Assembly: GCA_031429035.1 (NCBI GenBank) | Contig: JANOYU010000060.1 | Coordinates: forward strand, 1 to 58,883 | DNA from: Methylotenera_A sp031429035 | Lineage (GTDB): Bacteria > Pseudomonadota > Gammaproteobacteria > Burkholderiales > Methylophilaceae | DNA: 58,883 bases | Direction: 5' to 3' | Shown: positions 32,686 to 41,130 of the stretch, piece by piece | Position numbering within the stretch: position 1 is the stretch's first letter | Layout of the letters: the number at the start of each line of letters is the position of its first letter | Translations under genes and position numbers: made by a program | Notes under the pieces: model-generated | The model's database searches: none | The model's input: the letters and a program-made list of their open reading frames with translations, nothing else | Told to the model about the DNA's origin: nothing

Positions 32686-34404
32686 TTATTCTGTCGTGGT
32701 TAAAACCACTCTAAAGCTTACATTGCCGTTAACATTACTTTGCAAACTTAAACCATAACCTGCCTGTGTACTATCTTGCGCAGCATGATACAAGCCAACC
32801 CCCAAGCCGTTGGGCGATGCGATATGTTTTTTAAATAAATCGCTGGCAATTTGTGTGCTCATGGCCTTGCCGCTGTCAGTTACATCAATATAAAAGCCAC
32901 TTTCAGGCGTGTTATGCATTTCTACTTTTATCAATGTATCGGGTTGGTATTTGGTTTTTTCTAGCGCGTTATTCAACAAATTATCCAGCACGCTATCCAA
33001 CACCTCGGCATTAATATCTTGCGGCGGCAAGTTATCTGCAATAAATTCTACGCCATCTTGGGTGTGACGTAATTGCAGATTTTTCCACCAGGCTGACATT
33101 TTTTCTAAGCGTTTTTTATCTTCACCTGGCGCTTTTAGTTTATCTAGCGTGGCCGCAATACGCGTGTTAAGCACTGGCAGTTGCTTACGAATCAGTTTAA
33201 GCAACGCGTCGCTATCTTTGTCGTCTGTTTGCTCTGCCGCAGTGACTAGCGTACCTACTGATTGCAAAATATTTTTAATATCATGTGTTAAGCGGCTACC
33301 CGTTTCGTAAAACGCTTGCATGTAGGCGTTTTGGCGCAGCGTTTCCTCACGCCGTTTTGCCTCATAAAATTCGCCCATAATTTGTGTTAATAATTTTACA
33401 TGCACATACAAAGCGGGCGAAATTTGCCAGCGCGTGTGCAAGCTCATGTGAAAATCTTTAAAGTTAAAATGCGTAATGTGCTGAGAGGTTTCGCCCAGTT
33501 TGCCTTGTGTTTCATCGGCCAACCAACTCACGCCAGAAACCCAAGGTAATGCCGTCATTTCGCCCATTGCCGCTTGCACAAAACCATTGGGGGTCGATTC
33601 TATTTCACCCAAAGCGGCAATATTTTTAACCCACTCTTCAAAAGGCAGGCCAATACTTAGTAAATATCGCGACATTAATAGCTCCACACCTGAAAATCGG
33701 GTGTTTGGCTTCCAAAAAAAGCTAAAAATCATTAAACCAAAGGCTAAGCCAAATATGGTTATAAACATCACTTGCACATAATTAATGGCCTGAATTGTAC
33801 CAATGGCATAGCTAGATAAAGTCAATATAAATGCCATCAGCATCAGTAGCAGGGTATAAAAGAAATCCAGCACAGGCTGCTGCCCAGCTTTGTGCGATTG
33901 CGTACTAATAAACAAAATAGCCAGCGGTAAAATAGGCGTTAAATAACGAATGACAAATTTAGCGGCTTCTAAATCATCTGAAGAGCCAAGTAATTTAGGC
34001 ACCACCCACAACAGTAACATGGCCAGTAAATAACTAGCCGCTAAAATATGCACTACGCGATTGGCTTTGGATTCTTCAGAAAAAACGCGGCCACCCAGCA
34101 AGCCAAATAAAATGGATAACCACATGGCGGTAAGCCACCAATTAATGTAAAAAAAAGCGATTGAACCCACGCCAATAAATACTGCAATCGCGGTTTTGGT
34201 AAGCTTTTCTGTGCTGCGCCACACTGGTTGCCACATTAAAAATAAGCCGTAGTGGCAAATAAAAAATGCCCGTTGCAATTGGGTAGCGCCATCGCCCCAA
34301 ATTAAAAAAGCATGCAAAGCCAACAACATTAAGGCCAATATACGTTGCGAATTTGCAGCCAGTAAGTGGTTGAGTTTGCTGTAATTAAACATTGGCATAA
34401 GCAT
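32686..34404 (-). CDS. Orphan membrane histidine kinase
   Basis: A 572-residue kinase with about eight membrane helices in the first 230 residues, a GAF-like region (about 240-345), a phospho-acceptor His374 in G-S-R-L-T-H-D-I-K-N-I-L, an N-box V-L-D-N-L-L-N-N-A-L-E-K and a G2 segment G-L-G-V-G-L-Y-H-A. The layout (polytopic membrane domain, GAF, kinase) resembles PrsK-type sensors. No response regulator is adjacent; its partner must lie elsewhere. It is divergent from the prepilin gene, so the two share the 287-bp upstream region. Confidence 0.8.
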   Translation of the reverse strand: MLMPMFNYSKLNHLLAANSQRILALMLLALHAFLIWGDGATQLQRAFFICHYGLFLMWQPVWRSTEKLTKTAIAVFIGVGSIAFFYINWWLTAMWLSILFGLLGGRVFSEESKANRVVHILAASYLLAMLLLWVVPKLLGSSDDLEAAKFVIRYLTPILPLAILFISTQSHKAGQQPVLDFFYTLLLMLMAFILTLSSYAIGTIQAINYVQVMFITIFGLAFGLMIFSFFWKPNTRFSGVELLMSRYLLSIGLPFEEWVKNIAALGEIESTPNGFVQAAMGEMTALPWVSGVSWLADETQGKLGETSQHITHFNFKDFHMSLHTRWQISPALYVHVKLLTQIMGEFYEAKRREETLRQNAYMQAFYETGSRLTHDIKNILQSVGTLVTAAEQTDDKDSDALLKLIRKQLPVLNTRIAATLDKLKAPGEDKKRLEKMSAWWKNLQLRHTQDGVEFIADNLPPQDINAEVLDSVLDNLLNNALEKTKYQPDTLIKVEMHNTPESGFYIDVTDSGKAMSTQIASDLFKKHIASPNGLGVGLYHAAQDSTQAGYGLSLQSNVNGNVSFRVVLTTTE

Positions 34405-34507
34405 TTAATAGTATAAATAGTTGAATATGGCCTAGCATAATCTAAAAAGCGCAATAAAAGATAGTGAAACCCCAGTAAAAAATAGCGCAAGCAAACTAAA
34501 AACGCTG

Positions 34508-34522
34508 TGTCAATAAATTGTC
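34508..34522 (+). promoter_or_regulatory. Paired TGTC boxes, candidate PilR-binding site
   Basis: Two TGTC tetramers (34508-34511 and 34519-34522) lie 11 bp apart, about 110-125 bp before the predicted sigma-54 start. PilR sites in Pseudomonas contain spaced TGTC elements at similar distance. Binding is inferred. Confidence 0.4.
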
Positions 34523-34528
34523 ACAAAC

Positions 34529-34548
34529 GATGAAATTTCATCTTTTTT
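34529..34548 (+). terminator. Perfect palindrome with T run upstream of the prepilin gene
   Basis: GATGAAATTTCATC is self-complementary and is followed by TTTTTT. No gene ends just before it on this strand, so it may be a regulatory site rather than a terminator. Confidence 0.35.
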
Positions 34549-34604
34549 GAGTATTTAAAATGAGCGACAATGCCAAAATAGCCTAAGTGTAAGGCTGCGC
34601 TAGC

Positions 34605-34621
34605 TTGGCACAAAACTTGCA
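34605..34621 (+). promoter_or_regulatory. Sigma-54 promoter of the prepilin gene
   Basis: TTGGCAC, AAAAC and TTGCA follow one another here, with GG (34607-34608) and GC (34619-34620) at the required -24/-12 spacing. This matches the sigma-54 consensus except one base after the GG element. Predicted start is about 34632, leaving a leader of about 60 nt. PilR/PilS are encoded in this window. Confidence 0.8.
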
Positions 34622-34691
34622 TTGCAACTTGTAGGTGTGACACGACGATATAAAAAATCACACACAACAATATAGTACAAGGATATTAAAA

Positions 34692-35339
34692 ATGAATAAA
34701 CAAACAGGTTTTACCTTAATCGAACTAGCCATTGTGCTGGTGATTATTGGTTTGCTGCTAGGCGGCGTGCTGCGCGGGCAAGAGCTGATTAATAGTGCGA
34801 GGGTTAAAAACATTACGCGTGATTTTCAAAACGTACAAGTTTACGTGTATGGTTATCAGGATCGCTTTAGAGCGCTGCCAGGCGATGACGCAATCGCTGC
34901 AACACACATAGCGGGCGCTACAAATCCTGCTGCAGGAAATGCTAATAATGGTCGAATTGATGGCCAATGGGATTCTGCTGCACCAGCAGACGAGTCATAT
35001 TTATTTTGGCAGCATGTGCGTTTGGCAGGTTTAGCGCCTGGCTCAACAGTAACGGGTGTTCCTGAGTATGAGCCTCGCAATGCAGCGGGTGGAAGATTAG
35101 GCATTCAAAGTATTGCAGCAGGTTTTAACGAAATCAATAATATGCAGGGCGCCTACGCGGTTTGTTCTGACTTAGTATTGGGTAGAGATGCAACACAATT
35201 AGATACTACTTTAGATGATGGCAATACTGAAACAGGTAATGTACGTGTAGTGGCTACAGGTGTTCCTGGTGCAGCTCTGCCAACAGCAACAGTGACAGCA
35301 AATGCTGCCAATCAACACACGGTGTGTATGTCCTTGTAA
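34692..35339 (+). CDS. Type IV prepilin-like protein
   Basis: A 215-residue protein with a class III signal peptide: M-N-K-Q-T-G then F-T-L-I-E-L, with cleavage expected after Gly6 and Glu5 of the mature form present, followed by a hydrophobic helix (A-I-V-L-V-I-I-G-L-L-L-G-G-V-L). Two cysteines (C-S-D-L near 160 and C-M-S-L at the end) could form the pilin D-region disulfide. It is longer than a typical major pilin, and the last third is rich in Ala/Thr/Val. It could be a major or minor pilin or pseudopilin; the sigma-54 promoter favours a PilR-controlled pilin. Confidence 0.85.
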   Translation: MNKQTGFTLIELAIVLVIIGLLLGGVLRGQELINSARVKNITRDFQNVQVYVYGYQDRFRALPGDDAIAATHIAGATNPAAGNANNGRIDGQWDSAAPADESYLFWQHVRLAGLAPGSTVTGVPEYEPRNAAGGRLGIQSIAAGFNEINNMQGAYAVCSDLVLGRDATQLDTTLDDGNTETGNVRVVATGVPGAALPTATVTANAANQHTVCMSL

Positions 35340-35354
35340 AAATATTTTAAATTT

Positions 35355-35381
35355 AAAAGCCCGCCTTCTGCGGGCTTTTTT
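35355..35381 (+). terminator. Rho-independent terminator after the prepilin gene
   Basis: AAAAGCCCGC pairs with GCGGGCTTTT around CTTCT, with a T run. Confidence 0.9.
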
Positions 35382-35459
35382 GTTTTGGCTCACCCAATTT
35401 AGCTATTGCTAGTTATGTGTTTTGAATTAGAATAGTTACAAACTTAGAACATACAACAA

Positions 35460-36278
35460 ATGAGCCCCAATAGCATCACATCAAATATCGTCGAAATCGA
35501 CAATTTATCCTTTGGCTACAAAGGCCGCATGCTGCATCAAGGCATTAATATGGTGTTTCCGCGCGGCAAGGTAGTGGCTATTATGGGCGGCAGCGGCAGT
35601 GGTAAAACCACGTTATTACGCTTAATTGGCGGCCAAATTAAGCCCAATAAAGGCGAAGTGCGGGTAGATAATCAAGTAGTGCACAAGCAAACACGCGATG
35701 GCATTTATCAATTACGCCGCAAAATGGGTATGTTGTTTCAGCATGGCGCGCTGTTTACCGATTTATCGGTTTACGAAAACGTGGCTTTTCCCATGCGTGA
35801 GCATACAGATTTTCCCGAAAGCATGATTCACGATTTAGTGCTAATGAAGCTAAACGCAGTTGGCCTACGCGGCGCACATAAGCTGATGCCAGCCGAGCTT
35901 TCTGGCGGCATGGCGCGACGTGTGTCACTGGCGCGCGCTATTGCGCTAGACCCCGATATTGTAATGTATGACGAGCCGTTTGCCGGGCTTGACCCAATCT
36001 CGATGGGCATTATTTGCACGTTGATTCGTACGCTTAACGATGCGCTTGGCGCAACCAGTATTATCGTTTCGCATGACGTAAAAGAAACCTTCTCAATTGC
36101 CGATTATGTCTATTTTGTGGCCAATGGCGTGGTAGCGGCAGAAGGCACGCCAGCCGATTTAAGCAAATCTACCTTGCCATTTGTGCACCAATTTGTGCAT
36201 GGCGAAAAAGATGGCCCAGTACCGTTTCATTATGTCGCTAAAGACTACAAGCAAGAGTTGCTGGAGTTTGAGGCATGA
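35460..36278 (+). CDS. mlaF: Phospholipid ABC transporter ATPase MlaF
   Basis: A 272-residue ABC ATPase of the Mla system, which moves phospholipids between the inner and outer membranes to keep the outer leaflet asymmetric. Walker A is G-G-S-G-S-G-K-T-T, the signature L-S-G-G-M-A-R-R, and Walker B I-V-M-Y-D-E-P-F-A-G-L-D. The signature M-A-R-R variant and the C-terminal extension are typical of MlaF. It is the first gene of mlaFEDCB. Confidence 0.94.
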   Translation: MSPNSITSNIVEIDNLSFGYKGRMLHQGINMVFPRGKVVAIMGGSGSGKTTLLRLIGGQIKPNKGEVRVDNQVVHKQTRDGIYQLRRKMGMLFQHGALFTDLSVYENVAFPMREHTDFPESMIHDLVLMKLNAVGLRGAHKLMPAELSGGMARRVSLARAIALDPDIVMYDEPFAGLDPISMGIICTLIRTLNDALGATSIIVSHDVKETFSIADYVYFVANGVVAAEGTPADLSKSTLPFVHQFVHGEKDGPVPFHYVAKDYKQELLEFEA

Positions 36279-36285
36279 ATAAAAA

Positions 36286-37095
36286 ATGATGATACGCTCT
36301 AGTTTATTCGTTAGTTTAATTCGTACCTTACGAAATATAGGCAGCCGTTTTACCGATCGTATTTGGCGCTTGGGCGCAGGCGCACGGCTATTTTGGCTGA
36401 CTATAATATCGTCAGGCGAGAGCTTTCGCCGCATTCATTTAACCATACGTGAGGTTTACGCCACGGGCGTGTTGTCGCTCATCATTATTCTGGTTTCAGC
36501 ATTTTTTGTTGGCATGGTGTTGGCGTTGCAAGGCTACAACACGCTGCAACGCTATGGCTCGTCTGAGGCAATTGGCGTGCTGGTGGCATTAGCGCTGGTG
36601 CGCGAGCTTGGGCCAGTGGTCACTGCATTATTGTTCGCAGGCCGCGCGGGTACAGCTATTACTGCCGAGATAGGTTTAATGAAAGCCACCGAGCAACTTT
36701 CTGCAATGGAAATGATGGCGGTAAACCCGATTGCGCGCGTGATTGCGCCGCGCTTTTGGGCGGGCGTCATTGCGATGCCAATTTTAAATGTATTATTTTG
36801 CATGGTAGGTATTTTAGGCGGCTATTTAGTCGCGGTACCGCTCATCGGCGTAGATTCAGGCGCGTTTTGGTCACAAATGCAGGCTAATGTAGATTGGCGC
36901 GCAGATATATTAAATGGCGTGATCAAAAGCGTGGTATTTGGCGTGGCTTGCACCATGATTGCCTTATTTGAAGGCTATGATGCGCCGCCCACGGCCGAAG
37001 GTGTTAGTCGCGCAACCACTAGAACTGTGGTGACGTCCTCATTAGTGGTTTTGGCGCTAGATTTTGTATTAACCTCATTTATGATTAGCTTATAG
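36286..37095 (+). CDS. mlaE: Phospholipid ABC transporter permease MlaE
   Basis: A 269-residue inner-membrane permease with about five to six membrane segments. The family hallmark is seen in F-V-G-M-V-L-A-L-Q-G-Y-N-T-L, L-V-R-E-L-G-P-V-V-T-A-L-L-F-A-G-R-A-G-T-A and E-I-G-L-M-K-A-T-E-Q. It starts 7 bp after mlaF and dimerises with two MlaF subunits and MlaD. Confidence 0.94.
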   Translation: MMIRSSLFVSLIRTLRNIGSRFTDRIWRLGAGARLFWLTIISSGESFRRIHLTIREVYATGVLSLIIILVSAFFVGMVLALQGYNTLQRYGSSEAIGVLVALALVRELGPVVTALLFAGRAGTAITAEIGLMKATEQLSAMEMMAVNPIARVIAPRFWAGVIAMPILNVLFCMVGILGGYLVAVPLIGVDSGAFWSQMQANVDWRADILNGVIKSVVFGVACTMIALFEGYDAPPTAEGVSRATTRTVVTSSLVVLALDFVLTSFMISL

Positions 37096-37107
37096 CAGGA
37101 GCAAGCA

Positions 37108-37671
37108 ATGGAAAGAACAACGATAGACTTATGGGTAGGCATTTTTGTGGCGCTAGGCGTGGCCGCCTTGCTTGGCTTAGCGATGAAGGTAGGTAACCTG
37201 ACTACCAGCAGCATTGGCGAAACTTACATGGTAAGCGCTAATTTTGAAAATATTGGTGGCCTAAAAGCGCGCGCGCCAGTTAAAAGCGCGGGTGTAGTAG
37301 TGGGGCGGGTGGCCGACATTCAATTTGACCCAGCAACCTTTGAGGCGGTCGTGAGTCTTAGCGTAGATAAACGCTACAGCTTCCCTAAAGATACGTTTGC
37401 CAATATCTACACCGCAGGCTTACTCGGCGAGCAATATATTGGCCTAGAAGCGGGTGGCGATGAAACTGCCTTAAAAAATGGTGATAAAATTACGCAAACA
37501 CAAGATGCGGTGATTTTAGAGAAAATGATTAGCCAATTCTTGTACAGCAAAGCATCTGAAGAACCTAAAGAAACTGCGCCAGCAGCATCTACTGCGCCAA
37601 ATGCAACACCATCTGATTCAACCAAAGCAGATGATGATGCGTTAGGCTCAAATCCGCTAGAAGCAATGTAA
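37108..37671 (+). CDS. mlaD: MCE-domain phospholipid-binding protein MlaD
   Basis: A 187-residue protein with an N-terminal membrane helix (L-W-V-G-I-F-V-A-L-G-V-A-A-L-L) and one MCE domain (V-S-A-N-F-E-N-I-G-G-L-K-A-R-A-P-V-K-S-A-G-V-V-V-G-R-V). The Y-I-x-L-E-x-G-G loop closes the domain. MlaD forms the periplasmic hexameric ring on MlaFE. The last 40 residues are Ala/Ser/Thr-rich and probably disordered. Confidence 0.93.
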   Translation: MERTTIDLWVGIFVALGVAALLGLAMKVGNLTTSSIGETYMVSANFENIGGLKARAPVKSAGVVVGRVADIQFDPATFEAVVSLSVDKRYSFPKDTFANIYTAGLLGEQYIGLEAGGDETALKNGDKITQTQDAVILEKMISQFLYSKASEEPKETAPAASTAPNATPSDSTKADDDALGSNPLEAM

Positions 37672-37750
37672 AGATGCAATGTAAAAATGCAATTTAAATA
37701 AGTGTTGTATAAAATAATAAAAAACTAGAATTAAATTTAAAGGAAAAATC

Positions 37751-38395
37751 ATGAAAAAATTATTACTTGCTTTAGGCATGCTATGTTTTAGTGTGGCTGG
37801 CTTTGCGATTGAAGGCCCAGATGAGCTAGTGAAAAGAACCGCTGAGGATGTGTTGGCCACGGTAAAAAGTGATGCCGATATTCAAGCAGGTAACCAAGAC
37901 AAAATATTTGCCTTGGCCGAAGAAAAAATTGTACCAAACTTTAACTTTGATAAAGTTTCGCGCTTGGTGCTAGGTAAAAACTGGACCAAAGCCACGCCAG
38001 AGCAAAAAACTGCGTTTCAAGCAGAGTTTCGCACGCTATTAATTCGCACTTATGCCACAGCTTTATCAAAATATAAAAACCAAACCATTGATTACAAACC
38101 GTTACGCATGGCAGATGGTGCTACATCGGTCTCGGTAAAAACGGCAATTGTGCAGCCTGGCGGCCAACCCATTGCAGTAGATTATTCGTTAGAGAAAAAA
38201 GCCGATGCTTGGAAAGTGTACGATATTGTGATTGAAGGCGTGAGCTTAGTCACCAACTATCGCGGCCAATTTGCGCAAGAAATTCGCCAAAATGGGCTTG
38301 ATAGCTTAATTAAAAAATTGGGCGATAAAAACAAAGCGGCTGCTGCAAAAAATGCGGCCTCACAAAATACAACAGCACAAAAAGCAGCAAACTAA
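37751..38395 (+). CDS. mlaC: Periplasmic phospholipid shuttle MlaC
   Basis: A 214-residue exported protein with a signal peptide (K-L-L-L-A-L-G-M-L-C-F-S-V-A-G-F-A) and the MlaC/Ttg2D pattern F-D-K-V-S-R-L-V-L-G-K-N-W, R-T-L-L-I-R-T-Y-A, W-K-V-Y-D-I-V-I-E-G-V-S-L-V-T-N-Y-R. It carries single phospholipids through the periplasm. The C-terminal 30 residues are a Lys/Ala/Gln tail. The 79-bp gap after mlaD holds no obvious promoter. Confidence 0.93.
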   Translation: MKKLLLALGMLCFSVAGFAIEGPDELVKRTAEDVLATVKSDADIQAGNQDKIFALAEEKIVPNFNFDKVSRLVLGKNWTKATPEQKTAFQAEFRTLLIRTYATALSKYKNQTIDYKPLRMADGATSVSVKTAIVQPGGQPIAVDYSLEKKADAWKVYDIVIEGVSLVTNYRGQFAQEIRQNGLDSLIKKLGDKNKAAAAKNAASQNTTAQKAAN

Positions 38396-38397
38396 GC

Positions 38398-38679
38398 GTG
38401 AGCCAAATAAACCAAATTGACAACCGTTGGAACATCAGTGGTGATGTGGTGATTAACACGGTATCAGCCTTGCTGGCTACGAGTAAAAGCCTGGCTTTTA
38501 AGGCAGAAACTACCATTGATTTTGCACAAGTGACTGATATTGATACGTCGACGATTAGTCTGATTTTAGAGTGGAAACGGCGCGCGCAACGTGAAAACCA
38601 GCGCATTAAATTAATCAATTTACCAGCTAATTTAAAAAGTTTAACGCAGCTTTATGGCGTAGCAGAGCTGATTATCTAA
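38398..38679 (+). CDS. mlaB: STAS-domain protein MlaB
   Basis: A 93-residue STAS protein that stabilises and modulates MlaFE. The sequence has the anti-sigma-antagonist fold pattern with V-T-D-I-D-T-S-T-I-S-L-I, where the conserved Thr/Ser needed in MlaB is present. The start is GTG, 2 bp after mlaC, and the gene ends the operon before a terminator. Confidence 0.85.
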   Translation: MSQINQIDNRWNISGDVVINTVSALLATSKSLAFKAETTIDFAQVTDIDTSTISLILEWKRRAQRENQRIKLINLPANLKSLTQLYGVAELII

Positions 38680-38709
38680 GAAAATTTTTAACTAAGCAGA
38701 TTTGTACTA

Positions 38710-38737
38710 TTTGAAATTAACACAGTTTGAAATTAAC
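38710..38737. repeat. 12-bp direct repeat after mlaB
   Basis: TTTGAAATTAAC occurs at 38710-38721 and 38726-38737. It lies between mlaB and the terminator; the role is unknown. Confidence 0.5.
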
Positions 38738-38745
38738 TTATTCTA

Positions 38746-38775
38746 GCCCCATCTAAAAGGTGGGGTTTCTTTTTT
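38746..38775 (+). terminator. Probable terminator of the mla operon
   Basis: CCCCA and TGGGG form a stem, extendable by two pairs, followed by TTTCTTTTTTT. Confidence 0.7.
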
Positions 38776-38818
38776 TAACATTATAAAAAAACTATAAAAC
38801 TAACTATTTAGGTAATCA

Positions 38819-39724
38819 GTGACCATTCCAGCAATCAATATCGAGCAAGTTCACAAGCGCTTTGGCAGCTTAAATGCGCTCAATGGTATTGATTTGAAAA
38901 TTCAGCAAGGCGAGTTTTTTGGCCTGCTTGGGCCCAACGGTGCAGGTAAATCGACGCTTATTAACATTATGGCGGGCTTGCTTAAGCCTAGTGCTGGCAG
39001 CGTAAAAATCATGGGGCACGATGTTATTAACGACTACCAAGCAGCGCGCATGGCGCTAGGTGTAGTGCCGCAAGAGCTGGTATTTGACCCGTTTTTTAAT
39101 GTGCGCGAGATGTTGCGTTTTCAGGCGGGCTATTTTGGTCGCGGTAAAGAGAACGACGCGTGGGTGGATGAAGTGATTGAGAATTTAGGCTTAACCGATA
39201 AAGCCCACACCAATATGCGTCAGCTTTCTGGCGGCATGAAACGGCGTGCATTAATCGCGCAAGCGTTAGTGCACAAGCCACCTGTAATTGTATTAGATGA
39301 GCCGACCGCGGGCGTAGATGTTGAGCTGCGCCAAAGTTTGTGGGCGTTTATTAAAAAGCTCAATAGCGATGGGCAAACTATTATTCTCACCACGCATTAT
39401 TTGGAAGAAGCCGAAACGCTATGTGAGCGCGTCGCCATGATGAAGCAGGGTGAAATTGTGGCGTTGGATACGACGGCGAACTTACTCAGCAAGTTACCTG
39501 GCAAAAATCTACGTTTAAATTTGGGCGTAGCCAACTTGCCCACTAGTTTATTGCCCATGCTAAAAAGTGGTGAAAACGGTATATTTACCTTGGCCTTAAC
39601 CGAGTTAAATCAAGTGGAATTTGCGCTAAGCGAGTTGCGAAAAACTAATGTTAAAGTGGAAGATATGCAATTGTTAGAAGCCGATTTAGAAGATGTATTT
39701 ATGACATTAGTAGGTAGTAAATGA
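38819..39724 (+). CDS. ABC-2 exporter ATP-binding subunit
   Basis: A 301-residue ABC ATPase with Walker A G-P-N-G-A-G-K-S-T, signature L-S-G-G-M-K-R-R and Walker B V-I-V-L-D-E-P-T-A-G-V-D. The C-terminal 80 residues match the DrrA/YadG-type extension. The start is GTG. It pairs with the overlapping permease gene (ATGA). The substrate is unknown; neighbouring Mla genes and the common betaproteobacterial context hint at envelope transport, but that is inference. Confidence 0.88.
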   Translation: MTIPAINIEQVHKRFGSLNALNGIDLKIQQGEFFGLLGPNGAGKSTLINIMAGLLKPSAGSVKIMGHDVINDYQAARMALGVVPQELVFDPFFNVREMLRFQAGYFGRGKENDAWVDEVIENLGLTDKAHTNMRQLSGGMKRRALIAQALVHKPPVIVLDEPTAGVDVELRQSLWAFIKKLNSDGQTIILTTHYLEEAETLCERVAMMKQGEIVALDTTANLLSKLPGKNLRLNLGVANLPTSLLPMLKSGENGIFTLALTELNQVEFALSELRKTNVKVEDMQLLEADLEDVFMTLVGSK

Positions 39725-40533
39725 GTCTAAAAGAACATTCAAACAGCATCGCCACAAGCCGCATGGATACTGCCTCGTGGCGCGGTGCTTATATGCTGTT
39801 TAAAAAGGAATTATTTCGTTTTTGGCGCGTAGCGTTTCAAACCGTGGCCTCGCCAATCCTAACTGCGCTGCTATATTTGCTTATATTCTCACACGCGCTA
39901 AAAGGCCATGTGCAAGTGTACGAGGGCGTGCAATACCAAGCGTTTTTAATTCCTGGCCTCATGATGATGTCGCTGTTGCAAAACGCATTTGCCAACAGCT
40001 CGTCTAGCTTGGTGCAATCTAAAATTATGGGCAGCATTGTGTTTGTGTTGTTAACGCCAATTAGTTACGTACAGTTTTTTTGCGCATTTTTGGCGGCGGC
40101 GATTATTCGCGGCGTGCTGGTTGGGTTTAGCATTTATTTGGTGGCGATATGGTTTGTTGATTTACCAATTTTACACCCCATATGGATATTGACTTTTGCC
40201 TTGTTGGGCAGCGCGCTGCTGGGCACATTTGGCATTATTGCAGGTATTTGGTCCGATAAATTTGACCAAATGGCGGCCTTTCAAAATTTTGTCATCATGC
40301 CGCTTACATTTTTATCGGGCGTGTTTTACTCCATACATTCGCTGCCGCCAGTGTGGCAAACGATATCGCACTTTAATCCATTTTTTTACATGATAGATGG
40401 CTTTCGATACGGATTTTTTGGCCAAAGTGATATTTCGCCTTGGATTAGTTTGGCTGTGGTGACTGCATTTTTGCTGGCATTAGCATGGCTATGCCTAAAA
40501 ATGTTAAAATCAGGTTATAAGTTACGCGGTTAA
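39721..40533 (+). CDS. ABC-2 exporter permease subunit
   Basis: A 270-residue ABC-2 type permease (YadH-like) with six membrane helices, G-L-M-M-M-S-L-L-Q-N-A-F and the family motif P-L-T-F-L-S-G-V-F-Y-S-I-H-S-L-P. The first 15-20 residues are atypical and include a segment (S-I-A-T-S-R-M-D-T-A-S-W-R-G) encoded by a degenerate copy of the dispersed palindromic repeat. Confidence 0.88.
   Translation: MSLKEHSNSIATSRMDTASWRGAYMLFKKELFRFWRVAFQTVASPILTALLYLLIFSHALKGHVQVYEGVQYQAFLIPGLMMMSLLQNAFANSSSSLVQSKIMGSIVFVLLTPISYVQFFCAFLAAAIIRGVLVGFSIYLVAIWFVDLPILHPIWILTFALLGSALLGTFGIIAGIWSDKFDQMAAFQNFVIMPLTFLSGVFYSIHSLPPVWQTISHFNPFFYMIDGFRYGFFGQSDISPWISLAVVTAFLLALAWLCLKMLKSGYKLRG
39751..39781. repeat. Dispersed palindromic element in the permease N-terminus
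   Basis: The core AAGCC, then GCATGGATA, matches the consensus. The outer arms changed together (GCCAC and GTGGC still pair), which suggests selection or origin as a hairpin. Confidence 0.55.
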
Positions 40534-40550
40534 ATTAAGTGGGTAGTTAG

Positions 40551-40799
40551 ATGTTAAGTGCAGAACAATTAAAAAGTTACATTACCGCAGGTTTAGCTTG
40601 CGATTTTATTGAAGTATTAGGTGATGACGGTACGCATTTTGAGGCGACTATTGTTGCCCCCGCGTTTGAAGGCAAGCGCATGGTGCAACAACATCAATTG
40701 GTGTATGCCGCGCTTGGTGATCGTATGCGCGCAGAGATACATGCGCTGGGTATGAAAACTTATACACTACAGCAGTGGAATGAATTGAATTTAAAATAG
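40551..40799 (+). CDS. ibaG: BolA-family protein (IbaG)
   Basis: An 82-residue BolA-like protein with the class signature (V-L-G-D-D-G-T-H-F-E-A-T-I-V, F-E-G-K-R-M-V-Q-Q-H-Q-L-V-Y, I-H-A-L-G-M-K-T-Y-T). Its position before murA fits IbaG (YrbA). BolA proteins form [2Fe-2S] complexes with monothiol glutaredoxins; grxD lies 18 bp downstream, so a functional pair is likely. Confidence 0.87.
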   Translation: MLSAEQLKSYITAGLACDFIEVLGDDGTHFEATIVAPAFEGKRMVQQHQLVYAALGDRMRAEIHALGMKTYTLQQWNELNLK

Positions 40800-40817
40800 T
40801 AATATTGGAGTATTAAA

Positions 40818-41129
40818 ATGGACGCACAAGCAACAATTAAACAAATGGTTACCGACAATAACGTGGTGCTTTACATGAAAGGCAGCCCAAAATTTCCGCA
40901 ATGTGGTTTTAGCAATATGGCGACGCAAATTTTAGATGCTTGCCAAGCCAAATATGTGGCGGTGGATGTGTTGCAAGACCAAGCGGTGCGCGAAGGCATC
41001 AAGCAATATGCTAACTGGCCAACCATTCCGCAGCTGTATGTAAAAGGTGAGTTTATTGGCGGCAGTGACATTATGCGCGCCATGTTTGATAGTGGCGAGC
41101 TGCAAACTTTGCTGACAGAGGCTGCATAG
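40818..41129 (+). CDS. grxD: Monothiol glutaredoxin GrxD (Grx4-type)
   Basis: A 103-residue monothiol glutaredoxin with the C-G-F-S active site (F-P-Q-C-G-F-S), the K-G-S-P-K-F-P cluster-binding region, W-P-T-I-P-Q-L-Y and G-G-S-D-I glutathione contacts. It handles iron-sulfur cluster transfer, probably together with the BolA protein encoded just upstream. It ends one base before the murA start. Confidence 0.93.
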   Translation: MDAQATIKQMVTDNNVVLYMKGSPKFPQCGFSNMATQILDACQAKYVAVDVLQDQAVREGIKQYANWPTIPQLYVKGEFIGGSDIMRAMFDSGELQTLLTEAA

Positions 41130-41130
41130 T

